From the NCBI GenBank assembly GCA_946807835.1, contig OX327710.1, positions 15,426,501 through 15,490,500 on the forward strand: a stretch of 64,000 nucleotides of DNA, written 5' to 3'. The DNA is from Ailanthus altissimus. Lineage: Eukaryota > Streptophyta > Magnoliopsida > Sapindales > Simaroubaceae. Every line of letters begins with the position of its first letter. The stretch's first letter is position 1. This document shows positions 10,749 through 23,411 of the stretch, one piece after another. A model generated the notes under the pieces. That model did not search any database, was not told the origin of the DNA, and saw only the letters and a list, made by a program, of their open reading frames with translations. The translations under genes were made by a program, and so were the position numbers.

Positions 10749-13463
10749 TGTCACGCCCCAGACCCAAAAGATCTGACACACGACATCACTTACATTCATT
10801 CAATAATACTTAAGCATTTATTTTAATTTCTTTCAGAATTATAGCAATTGAATTATGACTGGGACAATTAGTAAACCGGAGATACGCAGAGTTTTCTCAG
10901 AGATTAACACTCTACTACGTCACTAGTAGCAACTTTGTTACCGGAAGCCCAGAATATATTCATTGCAAATTCTTACTTAAAATCAATCCATTACTACACT
11001 TGGTGAAACTTAAACTAAATCCAACCACACAATAAAATAATACATAGGTATTTATTCACTAGGGACAAATCAAATATCTTATCCCACGTGTCCCCAAATA
11101 AAACACTTAGCAACCTAACAACTTAGGGAACCCAAGGAACAGCAGAAGCCTTGCCAAATCCGCTATGCACACATGTACCTTATTTACCTGAAATCACCAT
11201 AAACTATAATGAGTATAAAACTCAGTAAGCATACTAGTTTTTCATATATCAAATACAAATACATATATGTACACGATGCATATGTATGATATGCTGTGAT
11301 CAATCAAAATCATAATCTTATCAAATCACATATCATGTAAGCGCTTACACATTCTTTCAAAACACATAATAGGAATACCATTACTCGACTACTACTTAGT
11401 AGGACTTACATATCACATATCACATAATGAGCCAAATGTCACTCGTAGGTGACATACCGTATGAGAGGAATAGTACAAGTGAGGTCTTGAATAACACATA
11501 TATAATGCTTATGCCCGAAGGTAAAAGCCAAACCCTCACCCTGATCATCGGTGAGTCCTCTCACATGCACCAATACGCCACCACACGAATGTGATGACTC
11601 ACTCTTCCTTTAGGTACCAATAGGATCCTCCCTACATACGGAACACATAATATATACCAATCCCAAAGGAAAGGCCACACATAAAGGCTCCACAAATCAC
11701 ATAAAATGCCTACTAAGTTAACAGTGAGTTCAAGTACCCTCAAAATACAAAATATTTCTCATGGACATATTACACTTCAAAAGCTTTCTTTATTAAACAC
11801 ATCTTATTTTGAAAGCTCACTTACAAAAACACATGTATGTCCATGCTCAATGTCAATGCTCACATTCAGAAACATATATTCACATTTAATATCAAAATAT
11901 ACTTTGACATATCATAAACATATTCTTAACCCCATTTACAAAATCATACAAAACAATTATTATGTTTATTGTGATTCCAGTAGTAAGTCTAGTATACTTA
12001 CCTCTTAACACTTTCAGCTACAAGGCTTAAATCTCCTTAACCTATCAATGGAGATTAATCCTTTCATAAGCCTCACAATTCACACAAAATACTTTAAATA
12101 GCTTACAAAAGTATACACAATGCATTTATCACATCAAATTGGTCTAAATATTTGGTTTCTCAAAACCTGTCATTCTGACCACTTACACTTAACAAAAATT
12201 TCTAATACATCAAATGATGTCCAATTACTCCGAAATCAGAATATATCATTCTTGACTCATATATACTTCTTATATATGAATATTATATCACAATTCCTAT
12301 ACAATCCATTCCATACACACCATCGAATCCAAACTACAAACCTGACAGGATCAAGATACTTACTGAACAGTATTCAATCTCCCAATTTTATAAAATCATA
12401 TACTAACTCAAAAATTATAAAACTACCACATAATTACTCTTGACACATATCTCAGTCCATGATAAATATTTGGCTTCCAAATAACTGCCAAAAGTATTTT
12501 AAAACTATTTTATTTCATAACTTTAAAAATCTGTTAATCAAATACTACAATGAGCTGATACACTTTAGAAATTCATAACACTTCAACCACATTGATCCAA
12601 ATTCTCAATTCCGAGTATATCATATTAGACATATAAAATTATCATATTCCACAAATTCATAATTTTTAAAGATCATTCAGCAGCTCAAAAATTATTTTCC
12701 ACTGTATCATACTGTTTACACAGGAAATTTCCAGAATTCCAGGGTCATTTTGGTAAATTCACTACAAATTCAATTTCCGAGATTTTCAGTCGATTCAAAG
12801 TCTCAGATGATCCTAAACACGTCTAATTTCATATAATCAAAATTCAAAACCAGAATCGAATCACAACAATTTATAAAATTCCTAGATCAAGAGGTTATCC
12901 AGCAGAAATTTCATAATTCATCATGATTTATCAAACTATCTTATAGATCATCATCAATTCTCACAACATCAAACGAAATACACATCAAATCCTTAATTAT
13001 ACATATTTCCAGAAATCAAAACTTAAAGAAATTAACTTAATTAACACCAATAAATTGATAATTAGTTGTGATATACCTCTAAAGATCCAAAATTCCAATT
13101 TCTTCTTCTTTTTCTTCTTCTTCTTCTCTTTCTCTCTCCTTTATTTCTCTCTTCTCTCTCTAAAAATGGGTAGCTCGACAAAAATGAGAGAATTAGGGTT
13201 TTTAAAAGTGTATTTTTATACTAAGTGGTTAATTTTTGGTATTTATGAATTCACCCCCAAAACTTTCAAAGTATAACAATTTGGTCCCTAAAATAATTCC
13301 AAAGTCTTGCAAATAAACCCAATACTAATAGTATATCCTTAACCTATAAAAACACTACTAATAACAATATATAAATCAAGGATCACCCACATACAAATAA
13401 AATACGTATATTTATATATATAAATATACATATTCTTACCGGTTATGGATACTGGTTACTACA
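10749..13463 (-). repeat. LTR2 of the LOG element, shared by both units
   Basis: The middle LTR serves as 5' LTR of one unit and 3' LTR of the other. No difference from LTR1 was noticed by eye. It has no target duplication of its own, so the two units are not independent insertions. Confidence 0.9.
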
Positions 13464-13477
13464 ATTCTCCCCTCCTT
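13464..13477 (-). promoter_or_regulatory. Polypurine tract, internal copy 2
   Basis: Same purine tract as in copy 1, directly beside LTR2. Confidence 0.8.
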
Positions 13478-14347
13478 ATAAGAATTTCGTCCTCGAAATT
13501 CATAACTTAAGCACATAGATGAGGATACTTAGATCTCATTTCTTCTTCTCATTCTCAATTTTCCTTTTCAACTGTATAGTTTATTCATAAAACATTTACA
13601 AAGCAATCTTTCTTGTATATAGGATTTGCTCATTGTGGTCCAAAATCCTAATAAATACTCATTCATATGTTAGATTATCTCTAAGTTGGCTCATAGCTGA
13701 GTATACGAGAGGAGTACGAAACATATATCCATAAAATAAACATATGACACACATTATGGACTTATAAAATTATACACACATATTTTTATTCTTTTTTTTT
13801 TTTCATGCGTTCAATATTTAATGTGTATCTATACACTTCACCTTTCATTCATTAAAGAATAACATAGATGTAGAATACCCATACTAATCTCTTACATAAA
13901 ATTCTTAACTCCTTTAAAAATTTTAATCCCTTCAACATATACTCATACGTCATAATATCATTCACTACCTTGATATCATTCAAAAAAAAAAATGTAGTAT
14001 TTCTACGCAACTAAGTTGTCATTCAAATCAGAATATTGAAAGCATTATCTTAAACGATCAAAAATCAACTTCAATAAAAAGACCTTTAGTTCAACTGATT
14101 CTTAAACTATAGATCTTAACATTATATCTCTTGCTTTAACTCTTAAAAAAAATAGTCCACCTTATTGGACATCATTTTCTCATTGAGATTGACATGTCTG
14201 CTTTTTCTAATATGCTCGATTTCAAATAGAAAAGATTCTACTAGCACAATTACTGCGATGGCAAATATGATTCTTTTAACTATTCCTTTAACGTCATCCA
14301 CGTAAAAGGAAAGGACAAAACGATTATTGATTTTCTTTCATAAAACT

Positions 14348-14357
14348 CTATAAATAG
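14348..14357 (+). promoter_or_regulatory. TATA box of the unknown antisense gene, copy 2
   Basis: Exact repeat of the site at 7798-7807. Confidence 0.55.
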
Positions 14358-14418
14358 CCTAAACCTCATAATCACTTTTCTAGCAATAAATAAAACCAAC
14401 CTTCTTACCATCTTCATA

Positions 14419-15613
14419 ATGAATCCCATTATCATAACTCCTCCTGTTCCTTTTTCTCCACCACAATTTTCAGACCTAATCAAAACCAGAACACTCCATT
14501 CCCGTGCCAAAGAATTCATCAGACACTATGCCATCTTAGCAGTCCAAGAGCACGGCCTCACAGTTCTTGGTGGCCCTTTGTTCAACTTAGAATACCCTTT
14601 CTTTCACCTGCACTCTTTTTTTTCCATTTTCCCAATGGTCCAAACCTGTCCTTTACTTGTTATGGTACTTGTTGGATCTGTATACAATCGCCATGGAATT
14701 CCCATTACTTAGAACCCTCCAAAAATTAGAAAAATGTGATGAAGATCATCCAGCCCTGATTTTTCTCCAATGGTTTTACCCAAAGACATGGTGGATAACT
14801 AAATTTCAATACATGATTGCAAACAACACAAATGCTGCAGTCCCCAGACAACATCTTTGGTCAGTCTTACTTCTCCAACGGAAGGGTATGATTATTTCAG
14901 ATCACGAGATTCATTATTACCCCACTGTTAAGGATTACTTCACATTTACCCTTTCACTAAAGGGATCAATTAAGCTCTGGCCTGAAGAAGTAATTCAGCA
15001 AAAGAGAGAACTTGAAAGAATTCTTGCTCAGGAAAATCAAATAATTCCTCCGTCTGTTTGGATCTCCCCAGAAGATGCTGCACCTTGGGAACAAGTTGAA
15101 GCTGACTTTACAGAAGACCTGAATTTTGCCAATATACTCAAATTCCAGCAAAGACAAAAATATCATCTTTCACATCTCAGAAATACAGATTACTCTACTC
15201 ATCATCACCATATCCCAAACATGACTTATTATGCCAGATACAGACAAGCAATGGATAACCTTCACCAATGGCCTCAGCTAACTGTCCCGACAGAACCTAC
15301 CCAATCTCAGCCAGTTGTCCCGACAGAACCTACTCAATCTCAGCCAGTTGTCTCGACAGAACTTGACCAACACCAACCCAATCTTGACTTATCCCTCTTT
15401 CAAGACTCCCAACCTTATCCAACCGACACCCAAATCCAAGAGGAAGCCAGCACATCCCTCATCCAGACCAGCTCACCTGGAGAAGATCAAGATATGGTAG
15501 ACCCACATTCCACTCCGCCAGAGCCCTCATTCAATGTCTGGGAACAACAACTCCATAAGTTCCTCTCTCACGGATACGACACAGATGAAAGCGACCAAGG
15601 AGACTCATTTTGA
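14419..15613 (+). pseudogene. Unknown retroelement-borne protein, frameshifted, copy 2
   Basis: Same as 7869-9063, one 6550-bp period on. The eight-T run (14616-14623) and the frame break are shared, so the break is older than the duplication of the unit, or the run is functional. The translated parts are identical in both copies. The open second frame has its first ATG at 14657. Confidence 0.5.
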
Positions 15614-16138
15614 CCTACATTGCTGTTTCTATTTTCACAGAAACTAGATCCGTGTTGCTCTATCACATCAAAGAGAGACTGACTACTGCTTTATCTTTAT
15701 GTCAAGTGTGCTTTATTTTTCTTCATATCTGCTTTTAATCTATCAGCCAAAAATTAATGTTAAGACCACAAAATCTTTGTAATTAATAAAGTTAATTTGG
15801 CCTCATGTCCAAAGTCCAATTGTTAGCTCAAAAAGTCTTCAAGTCATTGATGTATTGTCGACCATTAGTGCCAAAATGGCTAAGTCCCTAAATCCATGAA
15901 ATAGGCCTTTATTGACTTTTCTTAATTATCTTACCTAACTTATCACACTTCCGACACAATTTTTATCACACTTACATATCAACATATATTTATTCAAGAT
16001 TTTGCGACCTATTGTCCCTTATAAAATGATAAAGTAAAACTCATTCTCTTTTTTTTTGTTTTACCTCACAAGAATCGAGAAAAATATATACTTGAACATA
16101 CTTACACATATGTTCCACAGCTATTATCAATTTGTTTC

Positions 16139-16148
16139 TCTATAAATA
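16139..16148 (+). promoter_or_regulatory. TATA box of LOG, copy 2
   Basis: Exact repeat of the site at 9589-9598. Confidence 0.6.
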
Positions 16149-16193
16149 CATTATTATAGCATCCTTATACAAACTCAAAAATATTCAAAGATT

Positions 16194-16862
16194 ATGGTGA
16201 GCATAACAATGGAGGAAACCTCAGCTCGTCGATTCACAAAAATTTGTGTCTTTTGTGGATCCAACCCTGGGAATACTGAAGAGTTTACAAAAGTTGCAGA
16301 AAATCTTGGTAAGGTATTAGCTGAGCGAAATATACATTTAGTATATGGAGGAGGTAACCGAGGGTTAATGGGGTCTGTGGCAAAAGCTGCACACAATAAA
16401 GGTAGTCGAGTTTTGGGTATCATTCCAAAACCTCTAGCTATTGAAAATGTTGTAGGAAAAACAATTGGGGATGAGTTACAAGTCTCATCTATGCACGAGC
16501 GAATGGCTCAAATGCTTAGGCATGCGGATGCTTTCATAGCTCTACCAGGAGGTTTCGGGACCTTGGAGGAAATTTTTCAAATTGTCTCATGGGCACAATT
16601 ACAAATCCACCAAAAACCCATTGGTTTGTTAAATGTTAATGGTTTTTACGACGGGTTGATATCTTTTCTTGACTATGCAGCGGGAACACAATTCATCCCA
16701 CTTCTAGCACGACGGATTCTTATTTCTGCTCCAACTGTTGATCAACTGATTGATCAATTGCAGTCTTTTATTCCTCTGTCTAATCCAACATTGCATCAGT
16801 TAGATTGGTCTACTCATGACAGTCAGAAGAAGCGCAAAATAGACTTAAATCTCACTCCGTAG
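16194..16862 (+). CDS. LOG: Cytokinin riboside 5'-monophosphate phosphoribohydrolase (LOG family), copy 2
   Basis: The 222-residue protein is identical to the copy at 9644-10312, with the same TATA box, AATAAA (16909-16914), catalytic arginine, PGGxGTxxE signature and KKRK/DLNxxP tail. The two genes are one 6550-bp period apart. As the whole unit is unchanged, the identity shows a very recent duplication and says nothing about selection on the protein. Confidence 0.9.
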   Translation: MVSITMEETSARRFTKICVFCGSNPGNTEEFTKVAENLGKVLAERNIHLVYGGGNRGLMGSVAKAAHNKGSRVLGIIPKPLAIENVVGKTIGDELQVSSMHERMAQMLRHADAFIALPGGFGTLEEIFQIVSWAQLQIHQKPIGLLNVNGFYDGLISFLDYAAGTQFIPLLARRILISAPTVDQLIDQLQSFIPLSNPTLHQLDWSTHDSQKKRKIDLNLTP

Positions 16863-17278
16863 CCTCTACTGTATTTTTGTTGCTGCTATTGTTGTTGTTT
16901 TCCTTTTCAATAAAAGTTGTTTCAATTGATGTCTTCAATACTCTATTTCTCTACATTTTGTCATTGAGAAAATTATCTCAATTTGCTCTACGACATGCAA
17001 ATTATCATTATAAGATATTCAACATCATTCTTACTAAGCATATTAGTCATAACTTAAAAAAAATCTAAATGGTAACATTAAGATCCACAAGGTACCATTA
17101 TCCACAACAACAACAATCTTAGCAGCTCTTGGATACTGTGTCATCTTCACAAAATCATACAAAATTTAAGGAATATGTCAAACTTTTACACAACAAAGCT
17201 ACAAATACAATCCTAAGGATTTGGCATCTGCTTGGTTCCCTTGACTCGACACTTAAAAGTCTACAGAATCATATCTTA

Positions 17279-17290
17279 GCTCTGATACCA
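17279..17290 (-). promoter_or_regulatory. Primer binding site, initiator-Met tRNA type, copy 2
   Basis: TGGTATCAGAGC on the minus strand, eight bases from LTR3. Confidence 0.85.
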
Positions 17291-17298
17291 ATAAAAGC

Positions 17299-20013
17299 TG
17301 TCACGCCCCAGACCCAAAAGATCTGACACACGACATCACTTACATTCATTCAATAATACTTAAGCATTTATTTTAATTTCTTTCAGAATTATAGCAATTG
17401 AATTATGACTGGGACAATTAGTAAACCGGAGATACGCAGAGTTTTCTCAGAGATTAACACTCTACTACGTCACTAGTAGCAACTTTGTTACCGGAAGCCC
17501 AGAATATATTCATTGCAAATTCTTACTTAAAATCAATCCATTACTACACTTGGTGAAACTTAAACTAAATCCAACCACACAATAAAATAATACATAGGTA
17601 TTTATTCACTAGGGACAAATCAAATATCTTATCCCACGTGTCCCCAAATAAAACACTTAGCAACCTAACAACTTAGGGAACCCAAGGAACAGCAGAAGCC
17701 TTGCCAAATCCGCTATGCACACATGTACCTTATTTACCTGAAATCACCATAAACTATAATGAGTATAAAACTCAGTAAGCATACTAGTTTTTCATATATC
17801 AAATACAAATACATATATGTACACGATGCATATGTATGATATGCTGTGATCAATCAAAATCATAATCTTATCAAATCACATATCATGTAAGCGCTTACAC
17901 ATTCTTTCAAAACACATAATAGGAATACCATTACTCGACTACTACTTAGTAGGACTTACATATCACATATCACATAATGAGCCAAATGTCACTCGTAGGT
18001 GACATACCGTATGAGAGGAATAGTACAAGTGAGGTCTTGAATAACACATATATAATGCTTATGCCCGAAGGTAAAAGCCAAACCCTCACCCTGATCATCG
18101 GTGAGTCCTCTCACATGCACCAATACGCCACCACACGAATGTGATGACTCACTCTTCCTTTAGGTACCAATAGGATCCTCCCTACATACGGAACACATAA
18201 TATATACCAATCCCAAAGGAAAGGCCACACATAAAGGCTCCACAAATCACATAAAATGCCTACTAAGTTAACAGTGAGTTCAAGTACCCTCAAAATACAA
18301 AATATTTCTCATGGACATATTACACTTCAAAAGCTTTCTTTATTAAACACATCTTATTTTGAAAGCTCACTTACAAAAACACATGTATGTCCATGCTCAA
18401 TGTCAATGCTCACATTCAGAAACATATATTCACATTTAATATCAAAATATACTTTGACATATCATAAACATATTCTTAACCCCATTTACAAAATCATACA
18501 AAACAATTATTATGTTTATTGTGATTCCAGTAGTAAGTCTAGTATACTTACCTCTTAACACTTTCAGCTACAAGGCTTAAATCTCCTTAACCTATCAATG
18601 GAGATTAATCCTTTCATAAGCCTCACAATTCACACAAAATACTTTAAATAGCTTACAAAAGTATACACAATGCATTTATCACATCAAATTGGTCTAAATA
18701 TTTGGTTTCTCAAAACCTGTCATTCTGACCACTTACACTTAACAAAAATTTCTAATACATCAAATGATGTCCAATTACTCCGAAATCAGAATATATCATT
18801 CTTGACTCATATATACTTCTTATATATGAATATTATATCACAATTCCTATACAATCCATTCCATACACACCATCGAATCCAAACTACAAACCTGACAGGA
18901 TCAAGATACTTACTGAACAGTATTCAATCTCCCAATTTTATAAAATCATATACTAACTCAAAAATTATAAAACTACCACATAATTACTCTTGACACATAT
19001 CTCAGTCCATGATAAATATTTGGCTTCCAAATAACTGCCAAAAGTATTTTAAAACTATTTTATTTCATAACTTTAAAAATCTGTTAATCAAATACTACAA
19101 TGAGCTGATACACTTTAGAAATTCATAACACTTCAACCACATTGATCCAAATTCTCAATTCCGAGTATATCATATTAGACATATAAAATTATCATATTCC
19201 ACAAATTCATAATTTTTAAAGATCATTCAGCAGCTCAAAAATTATTTTCCACTGTATCATACTGTTTACACAGGAAATTTCCAGAATTCCAGGGTCATTT
19301 TGGTAAATTCACTACAAATTCAATTTCCGAGATTTTCAGTCGATTCAAAGTCTCAGATGATCCTAAACACGTCTAATTTCATATACTCAAAATTCAAAAC
19401 CAGAATCGAATCACAACAATTTATAAAATTCCTAGATCAAGAGGTTATCCAGCAGAAATTTCATAATTCATCATGATTTATCAAACTATCTTATAGATCA
19501 TCATCAATTCTCACAACATCAAACGAAATACACATCAAATCCTTAATTATACATATTTCCAGAAATCAAAACTTAAAGAAATTAACTTAATTAACACCAA
19601 TAAATTGATAATTAGTTGTGATATACCTCTAAAGATCCAAAATTCCAATTTCTTCTTCTTTTTCTTCTTCTTCTTCTCTTTCTCTCTCCTTTATTTCTCT
19701 CTTCTCTCTCTAAAAATGGGTAGCTCGACAAAAATGAGAGAATTAGGGTTTTTAAAAGTGTATTTTTATACTAAGTGGTTAATTTTTGGTATTTATGAAT
19801 TCACCCCCAAAACTTTCAAAGTATAACAATTTGGTCCCTAAAATAATTCCAAAGTCTTGCAAATAAACCCAATACTAATAGTATATCCTTAACCTATAAA
19901 AACACTACTAATAACAATATATAAATCAAGGATCACCCACATACAAATAAAATACGTATATTTATATATATAAATATACATATTCTTATCGGTTATGGAT
20001 ACTGGTTACTACA
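17299..20013 (-). repeat. LTR3 of the LOG element (5' LTR in element sense)
   Basis: 2715 bp. Two base differences from LTR1 and LTR2 were noticed: C at 19386 (A at 6286 and 12836) and T at 19989 (C at 6889 and 13439). It is followed directly by CCCAG at 20014-20018. Confidence 0.9.
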
Positions 20014-20018
20014 CCCAG
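20014..20018. repeat. Target-site duplication CCCAG, right copy
   Basis: Pairs with 4194-4198 on the far side of the array. Confidence 0.85.
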
Positions 20019-21666
20019 CGGTCAGACCATGAAAATTTTCTGACATGTATGGAACCAAAGCATGATGGATCACTCACAAGTCCACCGTGGTGCTCAGGTC
20101 AAAGGACCACAAATACTACTCAACTCGGAAGACCTTCCATTGATGGCTTTATAAGATGTCTATTAGATGTCTTCGTGAGTCTGTTTAATATCCAGTCCTT
20201 ATTGAATATCTGCATCTCTATACGAGCTTCTTACTAAGCTCATGGTTTGCTAAGACTAACCATCTAGACCATCCAGATATAGACATACACTAATCTATAT
20301 TAATGGGTTCCACCGATAGCCCGTATCGATGAAATTAGATCATGAACATTGTGTTTGAGAACATACTTACATAATGACATTTTCTAGCACCATCTACAAC
20401 TCCTTACAGCTATGTCATTACTAATATATTCTTAGGTCATTGTCCTATTTCAGATAAGGCTCTAACTCTTTAGATTTCGCTAACTCTTATAAACTTACTA
20501 ACTCTTAGTACTACTAACTCTTAGTGTTTATAATTATTAACGTTGCTAACTTTTAGTCCTGATCTAAACTCCTTTAGATCAGATTTGAACTCCTTCAGAT
20601 CATACAATATCTGAAACGTTACAAGCATCTTACCATTTATTAATAAATAATATTAACGATTTTATTAGAAATAATAATTGTATAAATACTATCACTATAT
20701 ATTTATACATCATGGGATGGCACGTAAGCACAAATTTCAACACTTCCATCATATATATTTTGGATGTGCGGGGACATTGATCAATACCGTCAAATTCTCA
20801 TGTGCTCATCTATAAACCTATTTCCAGAATGGTATTTCACTTAACAATATAAGCAACCTCTTTGCTATATTGTTTAACCCTGTAGAAACTATTTTCTCGG
20901 GTTTACTGCTTATATCCATAAGACTTTCTTAAGATACTATCTTGGAGCATTTGGATATATCACTCTCTATGAGGTTGATGGATCCCATATTTGCACACAC
21001 TGGACTCCATGAGCATCGAATCGTACTCAGCGACACCTAATGGTCAGATTATGAAAGGTCTCTAACATATGTGAAACCAAAGTATAGTGAATCACTCACA
21101 AGCCCACCGTGGTGCTCAGGTCAGAGGACCACGTATATTACTCAACTCGAGAGGACCTTTCATTGACGGCAATATAGGATGTCTATTAGGGTCCTCATAA
21201 GTCTGTTCAGTACTTAGTCCTAACTGAATACCCGCATGCCTATACAACCTCCAAGATTATGGTTAACTAGTAACGACCATCTGTACCCATACACTAATCT
21301 ATGTGAATTAATGGGATCTACCGACAGAAATGCGTCAGTAAAAATAGATCAAGAACAATATATTTAAGAACATGATTGCATAATTACACATCCTAGCAAC
21401 TCTTGCAACTATGTCATTATAAGCATATTCTGAGGTCTTTGTCTCATTACAAATAATGTTCCAACTCTTAGAATATTTGCTAACTCTTAGTATTGATTTA
21501 AACTCCTTTAGACCCTATCTGAACTCCTTCAAATAATACAGAGTCTGTAGCATAATAAGCATTGAACTATATTATTAAGAAGTAATTAGCGATATAACAA
21601 AAATACATTGTATAGATATCAAATATTTATACAAAACTGGGATGGCACGTAGGCACAATCCTAACA

Positions 21667-22449
21667 AATATGACACATCTTTAAAAAGTAACATCTATTA
21701 GAAGGGGCAAGTGACTATTTAAAAAGTCACAACTCCAAGCCTAAGCGCCACGGCGCCTAAGCCTTCTACAATTTAGAGGCTTCCCCTTTTTCCTCCTCTC
21801 TCTGCTCGGCTTTTTTTCTCTACTCTAATGCTTGATTTCACATTTTTTTATATTTGAAATACACTCTCAAACACTAATATTTTTCCACATATTTCAAATA
21901 AACTAATGTGAATCAAATCAATTATACATCAAAAATAGAATTTAACTTATATGAATTGGTGCTCTTCCAAGCTATGAATAAATCCACTGATTAAGTAATC
22001 GTATTTTATAAGAACTATGTGAAACTAAATTACTATCAAACTCCATTCATTTGGATGTAAAATAGAGGAATAAATGATTAAGTTAAACTCTTTAAAACTT
22101 ATTTTTCTCTACGATTTGGCACTATTAATGGTCATGTGCCTTCCTGGCTTTATGAGTGCTATAGAGTTGTCTACTTAGCTCTCATAGGAGCCGACCTAAT
22201 TTTACACTCATATAGGTGACACTCTATCAAGTGTGTTCTACATGTTTAACACACCATACTATCAAAGGCTATGGAGTTCATTAAAAGACTAACTCACCAT
22301 TTTTCACTACATATGTATTACCTCGTTATAAGAAGGGACTCGTAAATCTCAATCGAGAGTACAATAAGACAATAAATGACTTATTCTTACATTTATGAAC
22401 TTACTTCAATAAGATTATCAATCACATAGATATGATTTTCACACTCTTG
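21667..22449. other. No gene seen between LTR A1 and a copia remnant
   Basis: AT-rich, non-coding. It may be the 3' flank or LTR of the minus-strand copia remnant that follows, but no clear terminal repeat was identified. Confidence 0.4.
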
Positions 22450-22860
22450 TCTTATGTTCTAGGCAGAAGTCTCATTTTTCTCGGCTTGTCTTTCACTAAT
22501 CTCCTATTTAATGGCTTTGTCAGAGGATCGACCAAGTTCATTTTTGACCTCATATAATCTAAGCTTACCACTCTAGATTCCAGTAGCTACTTTATAATGC
22601 CATATCATAGACGAATATGTTTACTTTTCCAATTATAAATCTTACTTTTTGCTCTAACAATCACTCCTAAGTTTTTATAATTTATAGAAATTATTGTAAG
22701 AGGGTGAGCATTAATGGGAAGATCACTCATGAGTGCCCTTAGCCATTCAACCTCAGAACAAAACTTTTTCTAAGGCTATCAATTCTGATTCTATGGTAAA
22801 TCGTGCTATACAAGTTTATTTTCTGATAACCATTCCTAAGCCTGATAAGCTACTATCCTC
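22450..22860 (-). pseudogene. Ty1/copia RNase H remnant
   Basis: The minus strand, with frameshifts and stops, reads a typical copia RNase H end: a segment like FTIESELIALEK, then EWLRALMSDLPIN, RAKSK, and the well-known LVDPLTKPLNRRLV phrase near 22496-22530. The reading frame is broken many times. It is the 3' end of an old copia pol gene; further minus-strand copia-like fragments may continue to about 23400 but are too decayed to assign. Confidence 0.65.
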
Positions 22861-23411
22861 ATTAACAGCTACATTAAAATTAATTCTATAGAGATACATT
22901 GAAGGAGATGACTATTAACTAGATGTAGTGACTGACTATTGAATAAAATGCACGCCAAAAGATTTTAAACTTCTAAAATAATCCAACACACAGATAGCTC
23001 TTTGAATAATCACTTCAGGACTAAAAAGTGCTGATTGGAAAATAAATTGGTTTCTAGTACACCATATTGATCAAAGAAATCATTTCAAAAACTTTCAGCT
23101 CTTCATCATTCAACTTTTGATATAAGGGACACCAAAATCTCAAAAGTGCTAAGTTGTTGCATATTAATAATATAACAAAATTTAGAATGTTTCCATATAT
23201 TTGTGGCACATTTGCACCCAATGAGAGTATGAAAATTATCTTTCCACGCTAGGCTATAAACCTTCCAACCAATTTCATTTACATTTTTTTCTTATCTCTA
23301 AGTTTAAAAAAGTTGGTACTGCATCTTTTAAAACTCTACAAAGATATTTATTTTTACTTTAGCCAGCATATTAAAGTGCCATACCTTTTTCCATCACCTT
23401 GATGAATTATA

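Larger units (their letters stand above)
4199..20013 (-). mobile_element. Tandem LTR retrotransposon array carrying LOG genes (LTR-int-LTR-int-LTR)
   Basis: A 15,815-bp array with exact 6550-bp period: three LTRs of 2715 bp and two internal regions of 3835 bp. Seen directly: TG...CA ends, 5-bp target duplication CCCAG, a 12-base match to the initiator-Met tRNA primer site (TGGTATCAGAGC on the minus strand) eight bases from the LTR, and a purine-rich tract directly before the other LTR. These fix the retroelement on the minus strand. Neither strand of the internal region shows gag, protease, reverse transcriptase, RNase H or integrase, so it is non-autonomous (LARD-like). The polypurine tract resembles those of plant Ty3/gypsy chromoviruses, a likely source of its enzymes (inference). 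The genes inside are antisense to the element. Confidence 0.9.
2385..20742 (+). mobile_element. Solo LTR of family B, copy B1, split by the LOG element array
   Basis: The pieces are 2385-4198 and 20019-20742, about 2.54 kb. The left end is TGTTGGATATCG and the right end ATTTCAACA. The 5-bp direct repeats CTTCC at 2380-2384 and 20743-20747 flank it exactly, so it is a solo LTR left by LTR-LTR recombination after insertion into LTR A1. It matches copy B2 (33316-35703) along its length, including the shared end phrase GGATG(G/A)CACGTAAGCACAAAT. No protein coding. Confidence 0.8.
1304..21666 (+). mobile_element. LTR of family A, copy A1, split by nested insertion
   Basis: The two outer pieces are 1304-2384 and 20743-21666, about 2.0 kb together. 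The left end reads TGTTGGGGATC and the right end AATCCTAACA, the usual TG...CA LTR form. The pieces align end to end with the uninterrupted copy A2 (23412-25655): the phrase before the break (acgtatagtccttcc) continues after it (cttccatcatatat). No gag or pol adjoins it and no convincing target duplication was found. It is non-coding; the strand given is only the reading direction in which the copies align. Confidence 0.75.

Noticed and set aside
4199..20013. Endogenous pararetrovirus or geminivirus copy as the source of the LOG array
   Set aside because: No coat, movement, reverse transcriptase or Rep protein is seen; LTRs, primer site, polypurine tract and 5-bp target duplication fit a retrotransposon.
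4199..20013. Satellite DNA or rDNA-like tandem repeat
   Set aside because: The 6550-bp unit is an LTR plus internal region and the array is bounded by a single target duplication.
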